Assembly: GCA_948567375.1 (NCBI GenBank)
Contig: OX419755.1
Location: 40,243,001 to 40,307,000 of the forward strand
Direction of reading: 5' to 3'
From: Lunularia cruciata
Lineage: Eukaryota > Streptophyta > Marchantiopsida > Lunulariales > Lunulariaceae
Length of the DNA: 64,000 bases
The notes below the pieces were generated by a model that had not been told where the DNA came from, searched no databases, and saw only the letters and a list, made by a program, of their open reading frames with translations. Positions 57,601 through 64,000 of this stretch are shown in pieces; positions within the stretch are counted from its first letter, which is position 1; each line of letters starts with the position of its first letter. The position numbers were made by a program, and so were the translations under genes.

Positions 57601-60600
57601 TCTATCTGATACATGAACTTGGACACAACTTCGTCCGATTCATTCTTAAATTGGTATCATGAAATAGTTTTCCTCCTTCTATTCATATTTCTCTCTATGT
57701 TTAAGCTCTTTATCTTTGATTACTTTTGTTATGTCTATGTTTTGTATTTTTATTTTTTTTAAATTATTATAGTAAAAAATAAAAAATAAAATTTAGTCAT
57801 AAATCTGTATCACAAAACATTATTACAAATTGTTTTAGATTTTAACTATAAATTTATTAAAAAAATTATTCCAATATTAAGATTCAACAAAATTATAAAT
57901 TTATTTTTTAATCATTTTTTTATTTTTTTATTTTTTATCAGTTTATTTGAATTTTCATAAATTTTGATTATACACATATTTAATAATTAATATTTTAAAT
58001 AAATACATATTGTAGACATAATAATTTTATTAAAATTTCATCTAATTATGGAGCTTTTGGAAAAGTAATTAATAAATATATATTGGTAATTTATTATATA
58101 TAACATTTTATTTTTTAAAAATATTTTAATATTTATTAATAAATTAATATTAAATTTTAAGAGTTTGTAAGAGTTCCAATAAAATTATTATTTTGTATAT
58201 AAAATATACAAAATAATAATTTCCTTTTTTTTAAATAGAAGATTGATTCAAATTTGTAAATTAGATATAACTATTGAAAGAAAAAAAACTTAACTTCTTT
58301 TTTGTATAAAATTTAGTCACATAAATAATTTCAGCTTAATCGGTAATAAAATCAATATATTTTTAATTAATTACTTTTCTATTTATAGTGAATATTACAA
58401 TATTTGTGCTTGGAAACCATTCCTCATTTAACAAGTATTAAAATTATCCTATATACACTTTTATTTTGATAATCATTGTTCAGATTATGATACATATATT
58501 GCATAATAGATTTCCATACATGAAGGAGTATATGATACTTCACTAATATATTAAAATTTAATTCAAATATATATGGAATTATATAAATTAACTCTTAAAA
58601 TATATGATTGAATTATATTAATAATTTTATATTTATATAATAATTCTAATTTTTGGGTTATCAAACCTTAGACAAAATTTACATGGATTTGATGAAAATA
58701 ATTTAGAATTCATGAATTTTATTACAAACACATATTCTTAAAATGTTACAATATAAGATTTATATAAAATCCATATTATCAATAAATATTATTAAAAAAT
58801 GATATTTAAGGAAAGTGAAAAATGAATATAATCTTTTGAATAGATAGATAATATCTAAGTAATTTAGCAAGAATAGGATCAAGCAACTGAAATAACAATA
58901 GGATATCTTTTACTATTTTGAACATATAGATGAATATCTAAGATACTTTACCAAGTATAGGATCAAGTATCTTAAATAATTATAAGAAATCTACTCATCT
59001 TTGGAATTGATAGATGAACATCTAAGAAAATATAGCGAGTATTAGATTAACTATCCACCTTGCTCCTTTACTCTGTAAAATTTTAAATAAGCATATCATT
59101 ATAAATATATAGAGAATGGAAAAACTCTAAAAAATTAATATTTTTATTTATCCATAAAATAATTAAATAAATATATTATTTTCTTAATTAATGTAGACTA
59201 GAATATTTATGTTTCTAAATCAATTTGAACAACAATATTTATGTTTCTTGTCTATTAGAGTTACTCTAGTTAATTAACATGAATAACAAAATTAAATAAA
59301 ACACCATGAAAAAAAGATGAATTAATGTAACTAATATGGATCCATTAATTCAAAGGAACTTTATTAATGTGCACTTATAAGCAAAATAACGATTTCAAGG
59401 TAGCACAAGCTAAAAGAAAGGAGGTATAAGTTTTATTCCTCTTACGTCAATTTATATCTAGTACTTATTCTCAAAGTTAACTTCTAACCTCTACTTCAGT
59501 TACTTATAGTGGATCTCACTCAAAACTACTTTCAATTCTCGCACTCATTACCTCACTCACTTATTCTACTTCCTTTCACTCATGGATCAATTGGAAGAGA
59601 ATTAAGAGTAAAAGGGGTTAAGATAATTAAGAGTAAATTCAAAATGAGTTCCTAACTCACTCTCTGGTCCAGGTGAAGAGACTTAGGAGTTAATTCAAGG
59701 GGGTTCCTTGAGAGATATATAGAGAGAGTACTTCTTTCTAATCCTTGGAGTTCATCATTTTGTTTTTAATTTCAATTTCAATTTGGCAATAAAGTGCATA
59801 AAGAAGATAACAAGTTTTTATAATTTATTGGGCAATTTCCTTTCTATATTTCATTTGATGGCTAATTCTTAAGCCAACTTCCAAGAGGTTCATCTATTCT
59901 TTTACAATGCATTTCCAAATCAATCCTTATACCAAATTTATAAGCATTTATTTGCTCTTTCTATCTTGTAAAAAGTGAATCTTGTATAATATCTACGTAT
60001 AAAACTAAATTTACAAAATTTCATTTGCTAATTTTTTATTATTCCATTATGCTACTAATTCTAAAGCTGGATTACAAAAGTTCATCCACTTACTTCCTCG
60101 TATGTTGTTTGCAAAAGTAAGTTTAATTTATAAACTCAATTCTCAAACAATTTCTACAAGACTTCCAAGGGTAGAATAAGATAAATCAAATGTACCATAC
60201 AAAACTAGCACTTCATTATATTTTTAACCAATATACCACCTTTTAATTGTATTGAGAGACAAACTATAGTCAATTATACCTTTTCTAGCAAAAATAGACC
60301 TTTTGAATATTTAATTAATTTAATTAATTTGTGAGTTTTAGAATTTTTTATAAATAAACATTGTATTGCACTTAGCTACTCCATTCTTACTTCATTAACT
60401 AAATTTTATACTCATTAAAAATACAATTTCATATCTCTTTAATCTTTGTTATCACAAAGATTATATAGTTAGACTTAATTGTGGCACAAGATAATAATTA
60501 TTGAGGAAAATATTGAATTGATGTTATTCTCAACTTTTTTATTATTATTATGAGCTCCACAATTATGAAAAAACTCACCATTTATCTCAATCCTTGATTT

Positions 60601-62100
60601 ATTATTTATTATATGTAAATTTCACTCATCTATTTTTTTAATTAATTTTTTGTTTCTAAAATTATGTCACGATGATCTATAAAATCATATCATAGTATTA
60701 TCTTCAACTCTTTGAATGAAATAGTACTTTCTCTTGTTTAGAAAGATTAACAATAATATCGCAATGAAGGATTATAGTAATCTTTGCAATCTTACAACAA
60801 AGTAATACCAATACTACCAAATAAAAGATTGGCATATGCACACAATATCTTACTATAAAGACACAAGGAGTTTCTTTTCATATCTTACATAAGAAAATAA
60901 GAAACACTTATGCAAACAAGAAACAATAACAACATTTTGATACTCAAACCAAAATAAGAAGTGAACTTATATTGAGTGTTGAACAAGATGTTAAAAGGTT
61001 ATAGAGAATACTCTTCTAATAAAATTGGAAAAAGAATATTCATACATGGGGAAAGTTATGACCAAGTAATTGTAAAATTATACTCTAAGAAGATGCAAAG
61101 TTAATGCTAGGGTAGAGTAGGTCAAGATTTTGTAAGGTTAAGCAATGAGCGTATAATACCATCAAGAGATGTGCCTTCGTGCCGTAAGGCGACATTGCAA
61201 GAATGTTATCATCGGCCAAGGATCATTGCAGAGCAGCAATACAAAGGCAACCAGAATTATGCTAAAATTATCATCAAGATAAGATGAAAAACACAAAGAA
61301 TGCTGTGCAAATTTTGGCTTATAGCTCAAAATCATAGCCTTTTGAAGAAGAGGGATAATCCACTATGAAGTACCAAGCAAGAATTTTCCTATAAGTCCAA
61401 ATTTGATCTTAGTCCATGAGTGGAAGTCCTTGGAATATGAGTTGATTAGTTTGGTTTGATATATGATTTTAAAATACCAAAAGAAGGAAGAGAAAGTGGA
61501 AGATGTCGCATTCCTCATTTCTTATTTGTGAAAACAAGAACCAAGAACCTTAAATACTCAATTCGAGTTGGAATCTTGGTTGATACTTGTAAGTCTTTGC
61601 AACACATAAAAGTAGCACCAGAATTGCACTTGGTGTTGTTTTAAGATTGATGTAAATTATGGTACCAAAATACTATAAATCGCCAAGAACTATTACCTAA
61701 AAGTAAACAATATGCCAAGGCAAATGAGATTATATCTATGCTCAAGACAAGAATTAAGTTTGTTTCCGCTATTACTAGGTGGTAACATACTGAACATGGC
61801 ATTTTGTCTTTGAATAAATTGCCTCTGGACCCGAATGCTCTCACTTGGGGACAATTCCTTAGAAGCAAAAAGAAGGTTCTCTTTGCTAGAAGTGATTAAA
61901 TTTGATAATAAACTTGGAGTATAGAAGCCAGAGCGACAACAAAAAAACTAGATTATACGAATTTTCGCTCTTGATTTATATAGCTTGTATAAATTTTATA
62001 AGTATTCGCATATTATAAAAATTAGATTGAAATATTCTGATATTGTTAATATAAGTCAAAAATATTCTTTGAAGAAGCAAAACCTCCCTTCCTCCCCTAA
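57601..62100. other. Extremely AT-rich geneless block
   Basis: No ORF above 60 codons occurs until 61,456. Runs of TATA, ATTAAT and homopolymer A or T dominate, and a TTTAATTAATTTAATTAATTT run lies at 60,309. From 61,130 the composition slowly becomes more ordinary. ORFs at 61,456-61,644 plus and 61,641-61,868 minus have no motif. It looks like ancient methylation-decayed repeat DNA. Confidence 0.5.
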
Positions 62101-62403
62101 TTAGTGTAATAGACTATCTGTATATCTTGATTAGTGTGGACCACACTAGTGGAATATACACACTAATTACCGAGAAGGATGTAATATACAGTAAAGAGAA
62201 CACAATGTAATACAAGTACTTGTACTACTACACTATTTGGAGGGTAATTTAGTGTCTTTCCCAGTTTGTGCGAGATGTACTTCATGTACGAGTCCACTTT
62301 TTCTTTTGAGTTTCTCACATGCTTTTTATCGTACGGAGAAAAGTGTGAAAGGGAGGTACAAGAATATTTGTTATAATAATAAACCGGTAAATTACGTTGG
62401 AAG

Positions 62404-62613
62404 CTAGAAGCTAAAAAGCAGGAGAACAGTAGCATACGGGGGCAACGCACACTGCAGAAGTTCAGAGCTTTCGGCTGATTCCACAATGTCCATATCTTTC
62501 GCCTTCTCTCGTATCATGGCCAAGTGCCTCTCGTCTACACACCATATTCTCATGATAGGCTGACCTGCGAGAGCAGTAACTGTCCAATTGCTGCAAGAGC
62601 AGTAACTGACCAA
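62404..62613 (-). CDS. Doubtful hypothetical minus-strand exon
   Basis: A 69-codon ORF whose middle reads like a protein domain (IMRIWCVDERHLAMIREKAKDMD followed by acidic text). It overlaps a tandem repeat at its 5' end. No acceptor, neighbouring exon or family could be assigned. It may be a terminal exon of a gene, or chance. Confidence 0.2.
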   Translation of the reverse strand: MVSYCSCSNWTVTALAGQPIMRIWCVDERHLAMIREKAKDMDIVESAESSELLQCALPPYATVLLLFSF

Positions 62614-62627
62614 TTGCTGCGAGAGCC
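62566..62627 (+). repeat. 26-bp tandem repeat, two and a half copies
   Basis: Units at 62,566-62,591 and 62,592-62,617, plus a partial third, share GAGCAGTAACTG and CCAATTGC. The copies differ at two bases. Confidence 0.9.
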
Positions 62628-63782
62628 AAGATTGACAGTGTACTGCGGTTGGTCCTAGTCGTGAAGAACTAACTATATATATGTGCGGCTCGTCTTTCCA
62701 ACACCTAGCGATCCCATAGAATAAACAACTCCCTGTTGATAATAGTCTTCAGTTCTGGATCAGGGATACTCGGATTTGTTTGCATCACTAACCGACTCAG
62801 CTATAAAAGTGTTTTCTAGCATCTCACTTCTTATAGGACGGGGCTCGAGAGACTGTACAAAACAAAAGATTTGATCAGATCATTGAATCAGTTAAGTCCT
62901 TTACAAAGACGGTTACGAGACTTTAGTTCGAAGCGAACCGTCTTAACATATTGCGGCGGATGATTGATAATATCACTTGTTCAGGACACATGGGTTTATA
63001 ACTTTTAGACTATGCTGGAACAGCTACAGCCGGCTTTTAAACGGGGCCATGGTTTTCGTTTCGTAGCATGAACGTGAAATATACTGCTTTGCCTTCCTCC
63101 TCCTGTGATTCCGATGCCTGTTTCGGCATGGTCGTTTATGATACTAGTGACAAAATAATGTTGTAAATCACATTTAGTATATATATATAAACAGCTTGAG
63201 CTGTGGAGAATTCCCTTCACTTCTAAGTGTTTTGCTATCATTGATTCGATCTATAGTTAGCTATATGGATTTGTTTCCCCTGAAACTATATATACTGGAC
63301 AAACTTCACCAGTCGGTAGTATGTTTGTTCCACCAACCCGTGAATTGTTGGACAGACGATGAAATAAACATCTCAGTCTTTCGGTCACTAGAATAGAGTA
63401 GAGTACTTGGAACGGGGTTGTTACTTCATACAGACACACACCATAAGGGTAGGGTGTCTAGAAGGGAATCCCGACTCGTTTCTCGAGGCTCAAATAGGTA
63501 CTACTGAGTAGTGCCATCTGAGACTTACCATGTATAGCCTTGTAGTCTCGGCCGATACACGTGCTGCAAACAAACGCTCTCAAATGCAGCTCTCACAGGT
63601 ACAGAACTGGACACGTGCTTCAGATACTGCTTTATTTCACTTTCAGCCAGGTATGATGGGGCACTCCCACCTCGCTATTTCAACGCAGAACATAGAGTTA
63701 GTTCCTAGTCGTTTTCAACTTCAGATGAAAATTTCTCATCAGGGTGGGGGGTTATATATTTAGATATATCAAACTCACACAT
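62628..63782. other. Intergenic, no supported gene
   Basis: Ordinary composition. ORFs at 63,005-63,241 minus, 63,196-63,396 plus and 63,530-63,763 plus have no motifs. Nothing is called. Confidence 0.35.
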
Positions 63783-63817
63783 TATCACTTTCTATCTGGA
63801 ATAGATAGAAAGTGATA
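63783..63817. repeat. Perfect 14-bp inverted repeat with 7-base loop
   Basis: Arms TATCACTTTCTATC (63,783-63,796) and its exact reverse complement (63,804-63,817) form a small hairpin in intergenic DNA. No U run follows, and plant nuclear genes do not use such terminators, so its role is unknown. Confidence 0.85.
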
Positions 63818-64000
63818 CTCGAAAGTAAGTTATAACTTTGGCACTGCGGGATAGGCGCATACAAGGTCCCATTGATATTTGCTCTCGTAACAAAAGTTGT
63901 CTTTCATGAAATTCGTGGACTCAAGTCAACCCCATCGACTAAAAGGTTTAAAGCTTTATTCGCCTGGAGACTTCTAGCCTTTCACCATGTTTTGCTTTGA
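63818..64000. other. Window end, nothing identified
   Basis: No coding or repeat feature is visible in the last bases. Confidence 0.3.

Overview
The window looks like nuclear DNA of a land plant, most likely a bryophyte and probably a moss. Four genes have introns of about 100-350 bases with GT-AG borders and encode plant protein families. Two of these, a subgroup 9 (MIXTA-like) R2R3-MYB and a CASP-like membrane protein, are specific to plants. Compact genes of ordinary composition alternate with very AT-rich, transposon-derived blocks, and the transposons have decayed heavily in a C-to-T manner. The species call is inference; nothing here names the organism.

Layout. 1-2,600: a three-exon R2R3-MYB gene with a long purine-rich leader. 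2,600-12,000: intergenic DNA with a perfect 21-bp hairpin, a short dispersed repeat, an 18-base C run and small tandem repeats. 12,091-15,160: an eight-exon MetF/methylenetetrahydrofolate-reductase-like gene, with part of one exon and its intron tandemly duplicated. 15,200-18,000: a few short protein-like stretches that I could not assemble. 18,000-38,900: an AT-rich block. It holds a decayed Ty3/Gypsy chromovirus (25,376-30,766), parts of a second Gypsy element whose integrase is followed by a PHD finger (31,440-32,540), and more diverged integrase-end copies.

39,577-42,666: a ten-exon CCCH zinc-finger FG nucleoporin gene (NUP42/CG1 type), with a small retro-insert-like repeat just upstream. 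44,192-45,722 (minus strand): a three-exon CASP-like gene. 46,400-50,000: AT-rich and geneless. 50,917-56,456 (minus strand): a twelve-exon peroxisomal-type copper amine oxidase whose last exon ends in Ser-Lys-Leu. Its penultimate exon carries an apparent 4-bp frame-breaking insertion in a TA run. 57,600-62,100: extremely AT-rich and geneless. 62,100-64,000: ordinary composition with only short repeats and one doubtful minus-strand ORF.

The four confident genes do not form a pathway; they are independent plant genes in a mosaic of gene islands and decayed retrotransposons. Exon borders were set by hand from GT/AG sites and reading phase. In the MYB, MetF-like, nucleoporin and CASP-like genes every junction is phase-consistent and the total is a multiple of three. 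In the amine oxidase only the penultimate exon is clearly out of phase.
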